Source: Carthagonibacter sp032251515 (lineage in GTDB: Bacteria > Gemmatimonadota > Gemmatimonadetes > Palauibacterales > Palauibacteraceae). From it: a stretch of 14,980 nt of DNA. Shown here in pieces: positions 1 through 6,880 of this stretch (position 1 is its first letter; each line of letters opens with the position of its first letter). Where the stretch lies: assembly GCA_032251515.1 (NCBI GenBank), contig JAVVDU010000046.1, positions 1-14,980 of the forward strand, written 5' to 3'. The position numbers and the translations under genes were made by a program. The notes beneath the pieces are model-generated. The model worked only from the letters and a program-made list of their open reading frames with translations. It was not told where the DNA came from and made no database searches.

Positions 1-244
1 ACATCACGGCCCGGATCGTCCCGTCCTTGCCCGCCGCGTCCATCGCCTGGAACACGAGCAGCACCGACCAGCAGTCCTGCGCGTAGAGCATGCGCTGCAG
101 ATCGCGCAGCCGCTTGATGCTCTTCTTCAGCCGGCGGCGGGCCTCCTTCTTCCCCGGGTCTCGCTCCGGCGCGGTGGCCGCCTGTGCGACGCGGAACGAG
201 CCGTCGAAGGGGACGAGGAAGGGGCTGTGCGGGGCCTGGAACAT
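1..244 (-). CDS. ppk2: Polyphosphate kinase 2 family protein, N-terminal part (runs off the left edge)
   Basis: PPK2 enzymes transfer phosphate between inorganic polyphosphate and nucleotides in the cytoplasm. The first 81 codons are visible. The start MFQAPHSPFLVPFDGSFRV resembles the opening of the polyphosphate:nucleotide phosphotransferase (class III-like) branch. A basic helix follows (KKEARRRLKKSIKRL), then the P-loop segment LVFQAMDAAGKDGTIRAVM, which carries the family's Walker A motif (AMDAAGKDGTI). The C-terminal two thirds, including the lid and Walker B, lie outside the window, so substrate class (AMP, ADP or GDP) cannot be settled. ATG at 244 is chosen because the family's conserved N-terminus begins right there. 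The gene is divergent from the RCC1 lipoprotein gene. A TTGACA hexamer (minus strand, 373-368) lies upstream, but I see no good matching -10. Confidence 0.9.
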   Translation of the reverse strand, partial: MFQAPHSPFLVPFDGSFRVAQAATAPERDPGKKEARRRLKKSIKRLRDLQRMLYAQDCWSVLLVFQAMDAAGKDGTIRAVM

Positions 245-524
245 GTGAGATCTCCGAGTGCTGGACGATGCCTCGGGTGTATGGACGCTGACGGGTACGG
301 ACGGCCGCCGCGTGGACGGGACCCGTGCGCCGCGCATGGACGTAACGGTCGACGCGTCCCGGCGGAATGTCAATCAAATCCGGAATCGGACCGGGTCCGG
401 GCCGGGACGCTTCGTTGGCAACGGCCCTGACTTCCGCTACGATGGATTCCATGACCGTTACCCCGGATCGTCACTCGACACCCCGCACGACCGCGTACGG
501 GGATCGGCGCGGGATGCGGCGGCC
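245..524. other. Divergent intergenic/leader region between ppk2 and the RCC1 lipoprotein gene
   Basis: No protein-coding gene is convincing here, although the lipoprotein frame is open back to a GTG at 258. Composition drops briefly in GC at 366-380. On the minus strand a perfect TTGACA lies at 373-368, but the expected -10 positions (about 350-344) read GC-rich, so a ppk2 promoter is only possible. On the plus strand a good promoter sits at 415-443. A mini-ORF of 27 codons plus stop, from ATG 451, ends in TGA at 532-534 and overlaps the ATG at 531. Confidence 0.5.
415..443 (+). promoter_or_regulatory. Sigma-70-type promoter for the RCC1 lipoprotein gene
   Basis: TTGGCA (415-420, 5 of 6 to TTGACA) and TACGAT (438-443, 4 of 6 to TATAAT) are separated by exactly 17 bp. 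Transcription would begin near 450, about 75 nt before the chosen ATG at 525. This argues against the much longer frame opening at 258, which would start upstream of the promoter. Confidence 0.6.
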
Positions 525-2054
525 ATGCGCATGACCGGGCCGGCACGGCGGCGGGCCGCCATGCTGTTCCCGTTCCTTTCGTTCGCCGCGCTCGTGCTCG
601 CCTGCGGCGACTCGGCCGACCCGCCCTCCGGCCCCGGACCCGTTCCGGCGGGCCCCGCGGCGCCGACGGGGCCCACGCCGGACGACCCCGATTCTACCGC
701 GCCGGGCGAACCCGAGACGCCCACCCAGACACTCGCCATCGAGCTCCAGCCGGCCGACACGCTGATCGACCCGGGCGCGTCCGCGCGGCTCCGGGTCGAC
801 GTCATCGGCGGGGACCCGGCCCGGCCGCCCGACCTCGCGTGGACGAGCCGGGACACGGCGGTCGCGCTGGTCGGACCGGACGGGATGGTGACGGGCATCG
901 ACGCGGGATCCGCGACGATCGTGGCGCGGGCAGGAGCCGCCGCCGATTCCGTCCGCATCGACGTCCGCCTGCGCCTGGCCTCCGTGTCCGTGGGCGAGAT
1001 GCACGCCTGCGGGCTCTCGGAACGCGGGGCGGTGTTCTGCTGGGGCGCGAACCCGCACGGCGAGCTGGGGACGGGCGACTACGGATCCCGCCTCCGGCCC
1101 GCGCGGACGGCTCCCGGGCTGCGCCTCGCGGAGGTCGCCGCGGCCGGCGGGTTCACGTGCGGCGCGGCACCGGACGGGACCGGCTGGTGCTGGGGCGACG
1201 GGTCGATGATGGAGATGGGCACTCTCGCCGCGGCGAAGACGAACCCGCTCCCCCTGCCCGTCGACGGGGGGCATGTGTTCCGGTCGGTGAGCGGGAGCCA
1301 GATGGCCCACGCCTGCGGGCTCGGAGCGGACGGCGGCGCCCGCTGCTGGGGGTACAACCGGTTCGGGATGGTCGGGCACGGCGTCACGCGGGACGAGCCG
1401 ACGCCCGTGCCGGTGGCGGGCGGGCACGTGTTCCGCGCGCTCCACTCCGCCTTCTTCCGGACATGCGGCATCGACGACGAGGGACGGGCCTTGTGCTGGG
1501 GCCGCGGGGGCCCCGCGCAGATCGGCGATCCCGCCGCGGTTCCCGACACCTGCTCGGGCCTCCCGTGCGCCCTCTCGCCCCGGCCGGCGGCCTCCTCCGC
1601 CGCTTTGGCGGAGATCGCCGTCGGCCAGCGGCACACCTGCGCGCTCGGGTCGGACGGGCTCGTCCTGTGCTGGGGCGACAACGAGGCCGGACAGGCCGGG
1701 CAGCCGGCCGGCGCCGACGTCCCGGTGCCCACGCCGCTGGAGCTCCCGGCCCCGGCCGTCGCGGTGGCAGCCGGTGCGGCGCACGCCTGCGCGCTCCTGT
1801 CCGACGGCCCGGCGCACTGCTGGGGCGACAACTCGCACGGCCAGCTCGGCGACGGATCGCGGGCGGGCGGAGCGCCGCGCGCCGTGGCCGGCGGGCTCCG
1901 CTTCGTGTTCCTCGCGGCGGGCTACGACCAGACGTGCGGCATCACCGAGGACGGCGGGACCTGGTGCTGGGGCCGGAACTCCGCGGGCCAGCTCGCCCGG
2001 GATCCGGCGGCGGTGGCGTCGTCCGAGGTGCCAGTGCGGGTGGCGATGCACTGA
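525..2054 (+). CDS. Lipoprotein with Ig-like (BIG2) domain and seven RCC1 repeats
   Basis: This 509-residue protein is probably anchored in the outer membrane or cell surface. Residues 1-27 form a lipoprotein signal peptide: RRR n-region, hydrophobic core, lipobox LVLAC with lipidated Cys27. A Pro/Gly/Asp-rich linker (about 28-67) leads into a bacterial Ig-like fold (about 69-148). Seven RCC1-type blade repeats then cover about 151-505. Each carries a paired-cysteine pattern of the form (H/x)xCGL...CWG, for example at 162/172 and 212/222, probably disulfides in an exported propeller. Such proteins usually bind other proteins; no enzyme is evident. The frame is open to GTG 258, but the signal peptide and the promoter at 415-443 place the start at 525 (ATG 531 is also possible). 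The ribosome binding site is weak. Ligand unknown. Confidence 0.85.
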   Translation: MRMTGPARRRAAMLFPFLSFAALVLACGDSADPPSGPGPVPAGPAAPTGPTPDDPDSTAPGEPETPTQTLAIELQPADTLIDPGASARLRVDVIGGDPARPPDLAWTSRDTAVALVGPDGMVTGIDAGSATIVARAGAAADSVRIDVRLRLASVSVGEMHACGLSERGAVFCWGANPHGELGTGDYGSRLRPARTAPGLRLAEVAAAGGFTCGAAPDGTGWCWGDGSMMEMGTLAAAKTNPLPLPVDGGHVFRSVSGSQMAHACGLGADGGARCWGYNRFGMVGHGVTRDEPTPVPVAGGHVFRALHSAFFRTCGIDDEGRALCWGRGGPAQIGDPAAVPDTCSGLPCALSPRPAASSAALAEIAVGQRHTCALGSDGLVLCWGDNEAGQAGQPAGADVPVPTPLELPAPAVAVAAGAAHACALLSDGPAHCWGDNSHGQLGDGSRAGGAPRAVAGGLRFVFLAAGYDQTCGITEDGGTWCWGRNSAGQLARDPAAVASSEVPVRVAMH

Positions 2055-2163
2055 GCGCGGAGACCGGTCTGTCGCGCCGTGGCTGCGACCGCCGGCTCCC
2101 GGGCCGGCCGTCCGTGCGGAAGCGGCCATTTGCCCCCGTCGCGATGGGTGGGAGATTGACAAC

Positions 2164-2451
2164 ATGCGAATCGACTTCGAAGCGATGGCCGATGTCTGCG
2201 CTCGTAACGATATCGAGAGACTGCGTGTCTTCGGTTCCGTCGCGCGCGGCGAGGAGAGCGGCGACAGCGATGTGGACCTGATCGCCGACTTCGCGACACG
2301 CAAGAGCCTTCTCGACCTCGTGCGGATCGAGCGCGAACTCTCACAGCGGCTGGGCCGGCGGGTCGATCTCCTCACCGAGAAATCCCTGAGTCCCTATCTC
2401 CGTGACCGGATCCTCCGCGGAGCCGTGGTCGTCTATGACCGCGCCGCGTGA
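2164..2451 (+). CDS. mntA: MNT-domain nucleotidyltransferase, MntA-like antitoxin
   Basis: This 95-residue minimal nucleotidyltransferase of the MNT/HEPN (MntA-HepT) type VII toxin-antitoxin family is complete. In characterised systems MntA transfers AMP groups to a tyrosine of the HEPN toxin and so neutralises it. The signature GSx10DxD is intact: Gly24-Ser25 and Asp36/Asp38 within GSVARGEESGDSDVDL. A second conserved stretch, GRRVDLLT, follows in the C-terminal half. GGGAG (2150-2154) precedes ATG 2164 by nine bases. The frame is open further upstream, but the family's N-terminus starts here. The gene overlaps the downstream HEPN gene by 17 nt, as is typical for these pairs, so the two are translated from one message. 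The antitoxin looks functional while its partner toxin is frameshifted. Confidence 0.9.
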   Translation: MRIDFEAMADVCARNDIERLRVFGSVARGEESGDSDVDLIADFATRKSLLDLVRIERELSQRLGRRVDLLTEKSLSPYLRDRILRGAVVVYDRAA

Positions 2452-2802
2452 AAACGAGGTCTACCTTGCCCACATCCGCGACGCGATCGGTCGGATCGAG
2501 TCCTATCTCGGCGAAGTCACGGAAGGGCAGTTTCTCGAGACTCCGCTGCTTCAGGATGGAGTGATTCGCCAGATCCAGATCATCGCCGAAGCCGTCAAGC
2601 GCCTCTCTCCGACTATTCGTTCCGTATCGCGTATCCCGGGATTCCGTGGACAGACGTCGCGGGCATGCGGGACAAACTCGTGCACGACTACATGGGCGTC
2701 GACCTCGACGCCGTGTGGGAAACGACGCGACGGGACATTCCGGCGTTGAAGGAAGCGCTGGAAGCTTCCGGTGGTTCGGCCGGGGAGCCGGACTGCACTT
2801 GA
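2435..2802 (+). pseudogene. hepT: HEPN-domain toxin, HepT-like (DUF86), broken by a one-base frameshift
   Basis: HepT toxins are RNases with an RX4HXY active site. Reading from ATG 2435, the first 59 residues match the family start (ENEVYLAHIRDAIGRIESYL ... IIAEAVKRLSP). The frame is then lost at about 2609-2611. Continuing in that frame gives an unrelated tail ending at 2749 (104 residues). Moving to the next frame at GAC 2611 restores the family sequence (YPGIPWTDVAGMRDKLVHDY) to a TGA at 2800-2802. The active-site motif RDKLVHDY (2668-2691) lies entirely in the second frame, so the product as written has no catalytic centre. One missing G after TCTCC would explain it, giving an intact protein of about 122 residues. 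A sequencing or assembly error is the main alternative to a true inactivating mutation. Confidence 0.85.
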
Positions 2803-2844
2803 TACGCCATGCCGCCCCCCGCCCCGCGCAACCCGGCGCGGGAC

Positions 2845-2857
2845 GGGAGCGGCTCCC
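2845..2857. terminator. Weak hairpin between convergent hepT and cDPGS-like genes
   Basis: GGGAG and CTCCC pair around a three-base loop in the 59-nt gap between two convergent genes. No T tract follows on either strand, so this is at best a weak bidirectional terminator. Confidence 0.2.
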
Positions 2858-2861
2858 AGCC

Positions 2862-4172
2862 TCACAGCACCGGCTTCAGCACGTCCTCCAGCGTCGGCTC
2901 GCCGATCTCCTGCAGCTCGTAGCGCACGCGCACCGACGGGCGGTCGATCTCGATGAGCCGCCGCAAGTCGATGGGCGTGCCGATGACCACGGCCTCGGCG
3001 TCGGAGCGCTGGATCGTCTCGGCCAGCTCGGCCACCTGCTCGTCGCCGTAGCCCATGGCGGGCAGCACGTCGCCGGTGGTGGGATACTTCTCGTAGGTCG
3101 CGGCGATGGACCCGACGGCGAACGGGCGCGGATCGATGATCTCGGCCGCCCCGAACCGCCGCGCCGCCACCCAGCCCGCGCCGTATGACATCTCGCCGTG
3201 GGTGAGGGTGGGTCCGTCCTCCACGACCAGGACCCGCTTGCCGCGCAGGGAGGCGCCGTCCTCCACGAACAGCGGGCTCGCGGCCTCGATCATCACGGCT
3301 TCGGGATTCAGCTCGACGGTGATCTCGCGCGCGATCTCGATGTCCTCGAGGTCCGCGGTGTCCACCTTGTTGATCACCACCGCGTCGGCCATGCGGACGT
3401 TCGTCTCGCCGGGGTGGTAGTACGCGGCGTGGTCGGGCCGGTGCGGGTCGACCACGACGATGAACACGTCGGGGCGGTAGAACGGGAGGTCGTTGTTCCC
3501 GCCGTCCCAGATCACGACGTCGGCCTCCTGCTCGGCCTGCCGCAGGATTGCCTCGTAGTCGACGCCGGCGTACACGATGCGGCCCGCGTCGATGTGGGGC
3601 TCGTACTCCTCCCGCTCCTCGATCGTCACCTCGTGCGCATCCAGGTCGTCGTACGTCTCGAACCGCTGTACGGCCTGCTTCACGAGGTCGCCGTACGGCA
3701 TCGGGTGCCGCACCACGACCACCTTCTTTCCCGCCTCGGTGAGCAGCCGGGCCACCCGGCGGCTCGTCTGGCTCTTGCCCGAGCCCGTCCGCGCCGCGCA
3801 CACGGCGACGACGGGCTTCGTCGAAGCGACCATCGTCTGGCGCGCGCCGAGCAGCAGGTAGTTCGCCCCGGCGGCGATCGCCCGCGAGGCCAGGTGCATC
3901 ACGTGCTCGTGCGTCACGTCGGAGTAGGCGAACACGACGACGTCGATCTCGTGCTCGAGCACGAGCGACTCGAGCTCGTCCTCGGCCACGATCGGGATGC
4001 CGTCCGGGTAGCCGTCGCCGGCCAGCTCGGCCGGGTAGCGCCGGCCCTCGATGTTGGGGATCTGGGTGGCGGTGAAGGCGACGACCTCGTAGTCGGGGTT
4101 GCCGCGGAAGTACGTGTTAAAATTGTGAAAATCCCGGCCGGCCGCGCCGAGAATGATCGCGCGCTGGGGCAT
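2862..4172 (-). CDS. cpgS: Cyclic 2,3-diphosphoglycerate synthetase-like P-loop GTPase/ATPase
   Basis: This 436-residue cytoplasmic protein resembles the cyclic 2,3-diphosphoglycerate synthetase family. The archaeal prototype closes 2,3-diphosphoglycerate into its cyclic anhydride with ATP. Residues 1-115 form a Rossmann-like N-domain (AIILGAAGRDFHNFN). A P-loop follows at 126-134 (AARTGSGKS), then a Walker-B-like WDGGNND at 222-228, and NKVD at 268-271, which matches the G4 base-recognition motif. The C-terminal domain contains VEDGPTLTHGEMSYGAG. Length is close to the archaeal enzyme's. GGAGG (4181-4177) lies four bases before ATG 4172. It is probably the last gene of a minus-strand run, 74 nt after the GNAT-cNBD gene. 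Bacterial members of this family are mostly unstudied, so the substrate is uncertain; a nucleotide-dependent kinase/cyclase-like reaction is the safest reading. Confidence 0.8.
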   Translation of the reverse strand: MPQRAIILGAAGRDFHNFNTYFRGNPDYEVVAFTATQIPNIEGRRYPAELAGDGYPDGIPIVAEDELESLVLEHEIDVVVFAYSDVTHEHVMHLASRAIAAGANYLLLGARQTMVASTKPVVAVCAARTGSGKSQTSRRVARLLTEAGKKVVVVRHPMPYGDLVKQAVQRFETYDDLDAHEVTIEEREEYEPHIDAGRIVYAGVDYEAILRQAEQEADVVIWDGGNNDLPFYRPDVFIVVVDPHRPDHAAYYHPGETNVRMADAVVINKVDTADLEDIEIAREITVELNPEAVMIEAASPLFVEDGASLRGKRVLVVEDGPTLTHGEMSYGAGWVAARRFGAAEIIDPRPFAVGSIAATYEKYPTTGDVLPAMGYGDEQVAELAETIQRSDAEAVVIGTPIDLRRLIEIDRPSVRVRYELQEIGEPTLEDVLKPVL

Positions 4173-4246
4173 GGAACCTCCGTCTTTCGCTGTCGGGGCC
4201 CGAACTCGGGCGTGAATGGAGGCCGTCTCGCGCGGGGGGAGCCGCG

Positions 4247-5851
4247 TCAGGCAAGGGTCGCGTCCTCCGGGTCCATCCGGTCCGCGCGCCGCAGCTTCTC
4301 CCCCAGCCCGCGCGCGAGATTCCGGTACACTACCACGCCGATGCCGGGCCGCAAGCGCACGAGCGACGCGAGGTCGGACTTCGCGAGCACGCCGGTCTCG
4401 ACGGGCCCCAGCGCCACGGCCGTCGCCGAGTGGTCGCCGCCGGTCAGCAGGGCGACCTCGCCCAGGCACTCGCCGGCCCGCACGCATCCGAGCGGCTCTG
4501 CGGTGTCGCTCCGCCGGATCTCCACTTCGCCGGCCAGGACCAGGTGGAGCTCGTCGCACGGCTCCCCCTCCCGGAAGATCTCCGCGCCGGGTTCGAAGGC
4601 GGCGTGCCGGAACGCGGCGGCGAGCCGCTCGAGCTGCTCCTCCTCCAGCCCCTGGAACAGGCCCGTGTGGCCGGCCAGCTCGCCGATCCGGGGCAGGATG
4701 TCGCGGCGGCGGAAGGCCGCGAGCACGAGGCGCACGATGTCGTTGACGGGCGGGATGAGCGCCACGTCGCCCAGGTCGAGCGGGGCGAGCAGCCGCACGA
4801 ACTTCACCACGTCGAGCCGTTCCACGTCGTGGAAGGCGAGCGCCGGGACGTAGGCGACCGGCACCCAGCCGAGCTGCAGGAGGGTCCGCTGCATGCGGGG
4901 CGCGTGGGCGCTCACGTCCATCTCCAGGTAGGAGATGTCCCACTCGTCGTGGCAGCGCCGCTCCAGCTCGCGCAGGAGATAGCGGATCGCCTCGTCCTGC
5001 CGGGTGATGAGCTCGAACACCCGCACTACCCGGTCGTGACGCTCCAGCGTGAACCCGATGGCGCCGGCGATGTGGGCGTCCTCGCGGGCCACCAGGTACT
5101 TCGAGTTGTGGGAGATGAGCTTGAAGAACCCGTACTGGAGGCGCAGCGGCCCGAACACCTCGCGGTTCCGGACGCGCCCGCGCTCGATCCGCATCAGCCG
5201 CGAGTAGCCCTCGGTGGTCAGCTCGCTCACCGCGAAGCCGTGGCCGAACGGGTAGGCGGCGGCCTCGTCCTCCACGATGACGTCCGCCCCGATGCCGCAG
5301 TTCTCCAGGGCCTCGCAGGCGAGCGGGTACAGTTCGGAGGTGACGCGCGGGTGGTTGCGCCGCAGCTCGAGGGCCCGCCCGAACAGCCGCACGAGCACCC
5401 CGACGTGCTCCCGCCGCGCCCCGAACCGGTACTTCTGCGGCAGAAAGCCCACGGGGGCGAAGCGCTGCTCGCGTGCGATGTACTGGGTGAACGGGTGGGT
5501 GACGCGCGCCTCGATGATCCCGACGTGCAGGCGGTCGCGCACGCACTCGACGCGCCGGCGCAGCAGGCCGGTGCCGATGCCCCGCCGCCGGAAGTCGGGG
5601 TGTACGGCGAGGCGCCCGAACTCGCCCACCAGGTCCGTGTAGGCGCCCACCTCGAGGATCACGCAGGCCGTCCCGACGACCCGCCTCGACACCTCCGCGA
5701 CGAGCACCAGCGTGTCGTCGCTGTAGATGAGCTTGCGGATCTCCTCCGGCTCGTAGTACCGGGGGTCCGCGTAGTCCTCGCCGTAGCTGGCCCGGTAGAC
5801 TTCGATGATGTCCGCCGTGTCCTCGTTCCGGGCCTCGCGGATCGCGGTCAC
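4247..5851 (-). CDS. GNAT acetyltransferase fused to a C-terminal cyclic-nucleotide-binding domain
   Basis: This 534-residue cytoplasmic fusion has three parts. Residues 1-150 are a GNAT domain with the acetyl-CoA motif VHPDFRRRGIGTGLL (about 83-97). Residues about 210-355 look like a second, degenerate GNAT-like fold (LGWVPVAYVPALAFHDVERL near its end). Residues about 390-525 form a CAP-type cyclic-nucleotide-binding domain (FEPGAEIFREGEPCDELHLV, then GECLGEVALLTGGDHSATA). The phosphate-binding cassette keeps GE..AL but has His (DHSATA) where cyclic-AMP binders usually have Arg, so the ligand may differ or be absent. Mycobacterial Pat combines the same two modules in the opposite order. The start is GTG 5851, five bases after AAGGGGG; an overlapping ATG at 5856 meets a stop at once. 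It precedes the cDPGS-like gene by 74 nt. Protein or small-molecule acetylation are both possible. Confidence 0.8.
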   Translation of the reverse strand: MTAIREARNEDTADIIEVYRASYGEDYADPRYYEPEEIRKLIYSDDTLVLVAEVSRRVVGTACVILEVGAYTDLVGEFGRLAVHPDFRRRGIGTGLLRRRVECVRDRLHVGIIEARVTHPFTQYIAREQRFAPVGFLPQKYRFGARREHVGVLVRLFGRALELRRNHPRVTSELYPLACEALENCGIGADVIVEDEAAAYPFGHGFAVSELTTEGYSRLMRIERGRVRNREVFGPLRLQYGFFKLISHNSKYLVAREDAHIAGAIGFTLERHDRVVRVFELITRQDEAIRYLLRELERRCHDEWDISYLEMDVSAHAPRMQRTLLQLGWVPVAYVPALAFHDVERLDVVKFVRLLAPLDLGDVALIPPVNDIVRLVLAAFRRRDILPRIGELAGHTGLFQGLEEEQLERLAAAFRHAAFEPGAEIFREGEPCDELHLVLAGEVEIRRSDTAEPLGCVRAGECLGEVALLTGGDHSATAVALGPVETGVLAKSDLASLVRLRPGIGVVVYRNLARGLGEKLRRADRMDPEDATLA

Positions 5852-5915
5852 GGCATCCCCCTTCCGCGCGGCGCCGCGCACCGGGGTCGGAGCAGCGGGG
5901 CGGAGCGCGCTACGG

Positions 5916-5923
5916 GAAAGATA
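5916..5923 (-). promoter_or_regulatory. Possible -10-like element upstream of the GNAT-cNBD gene
   Basis: TATCTTTC on the minus strand (5923 down to 5916) is the only AT-rich octamer in a 119-nt GC-rich gap, about 65 nt before the GTG start. It matches the TAnnTTtg-type -7 element known from Bacteroidota-like promoters. No clear -35 is seen 17 bp upstream. Confidence 0.25.
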
Positions 5924-5970
5924 CGCCGGCGGGCGCCGCGCTGCCGGTTCGGGCCGAGGCGGACGGCCGC

Positions 5971-6771
5971 TCAGTCCGAGGTGGAGAGCCGCTCCAGGAA
6001 GGACCGCTCGCGGTCGCTGAGCGTCCCCGCGCCGCCGAGACTCAGCTTCTGCATGATCTCGTCGTACGTCTCGCGGTTCACGGGGTGCAGCGCCTCGCGA
6101 TCGATCTTGGTCCAGCGCTGTATCGCCTCCCGGTCCCGCAGCCAGCCCTTCTTCGTCTCGGGCTCGGCCTGGCGGCGGAACTTGGCGGCGCCCGTGTGCT
6201 TCGCCCGCCAGCGCATGAACAGCCAGGCGCCGGCGAACCCGCCGAGGTGGGCGTGGTGGGCCACGTTGTCGGTGGGCACGTGGAGCCCGGGAATGCCCAG
6301 CATCGCCGCCACGAGCGGGATCGTCCCCACGAGGGCCCAGGCGGTGAGGAAGATCACCATCCAGCGGGCCTCCACGGGCAGGATGCCCCAGATGTAGATC
6401 CGGTCCCGGGGCCAGAAGCCGGCGTAGGCCAGGATCAGCCCGTAGATCGCCCCGGACGCCCCGACCACCGCGACGTACGGCGTGATGGCGGAGAACAGGG
6501 CGGCCGTGAGCCCGCTGATGAAGTACAGGCCCAGGAACTTGCGGCTCCCGATCGTCGCCTCGAGCCGCGGGCCGAAGAAGAACAGCACGAGCATGTTGAA
6601 CAGGATGTGCCAGAAGTGCCCGTGCAGGAACATGTACGTGATGGGCGTCCACGGCCGGGCCAGGACCTCCGCCGGCACGAGCAGGAGGTCCATGTACAGC
6701 GGGCTCATCCGCGGCACCAGGAGGTAGGCCGCGAAGTTCGCGAACAGGAGGCGGAGGACCCAGGGTGTCAT
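5971..6771 (-). CDS. Rhomboid-family intramembrane serine protease
   Basis: This 266-residue inner-membrane protein cleaves transmembrane segments of other proteins. About six hydrophobic segments lie between residues 5 and 190. The family motifs are present: HILFN (His55, Asn59) in the second segment, catalytic Ser106 in VVGASGAIYG, and catalytic His175 in HHAHLGG. A soluble tail after about residue 195 ends in YDEIMQKLSLGGAGTLSDRE, a conserved cytoplasmic tail seen in many bacterial rhomboids (DUF6576-like). The frame is open upstream to 6924, but that extension is Arg/Gly-rich and not hydrophobic, so ATG 6771 (MTPWVLRLLFANFAAYLL) is chosen; its ribosome binding site is weak. Gaps to the neighbours in the same direction are 109 nt (DUF4139 gene upstream) and 119 nt (GNAT gene downstream). 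The substrate is unknown. Confidence 0.92.
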   Translation of the reverse strand: MTPWVLRLLFANFAAYLLVPRMSPLYMDLLLVPAEVLARPWTPITYMFLHGHFWHILFNMLVLFFFGPRLEATIGSRKFLGLYFISGLTAALFSAITPYVAVVGASGAIYGLILAYAGFWPRDRIYIWGILPVEARWMVIFLTAWALVGTIPLVAAMLGIPGLHVPTDNVAHHAHLGGFAGAWLFMRWRAKHTGAAKFRRQAEPETKKGWLRDREAIQRWTKIDREALHPVNRETYDEIMQKLSLGGAGTLSDRERSFLERLSTSD

Positions 6772-6880
6772 GGCCCCGACAGGGTAGACGTCCTCGCCGC
6801 CGGACGCCAGACGGCGGAGAGGCCGGGAACCGCCGGACGCACGCCGGCCGCCGCGAGGCGGGGGAGCCGGGGCCTTCGCC

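Noticed and set aside
258..524. N-terminal extension of the RCC1 lipoprotein from GTG 258
   Set aside because: It would bury the lipoprotein signal peptide internally and would start upstream of the only good promoter.
471..2375. 634-residue open frame on the minus strand opposite the RCC1 gene
   Set aside because: Arg/Gly/Pro-rich translation without any domain; it is the antisense shadow of a GC-rich gene.
2055..2861. Direct repeats around the mntA/hepT pair like those around AbiE
   Set aside because: Only an 8-base match (CGGCTCCC) was found on the two sides, which is expected by chance.
3198..3420. Chance hairpins in GC-rich coding sequence as terminators or riboswitches
   Set aside because: Short GC palindromes are expected at this composition; none has a T tract or a recognisable aptamer core.
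3198..4853. 551-residue plus-strand open frame
   Set aside because: Lies opposite the cDPGS-like and GNAT genes; composition rich in Val-Asp-His repeats typical of reverse-strand shadows, no RBS.
4430..6397. 655-residue plus-strand open frame
   Set aside because: Opposite the GNAT-cNBD and rhomboid genes, whose motifs are unmistakable.
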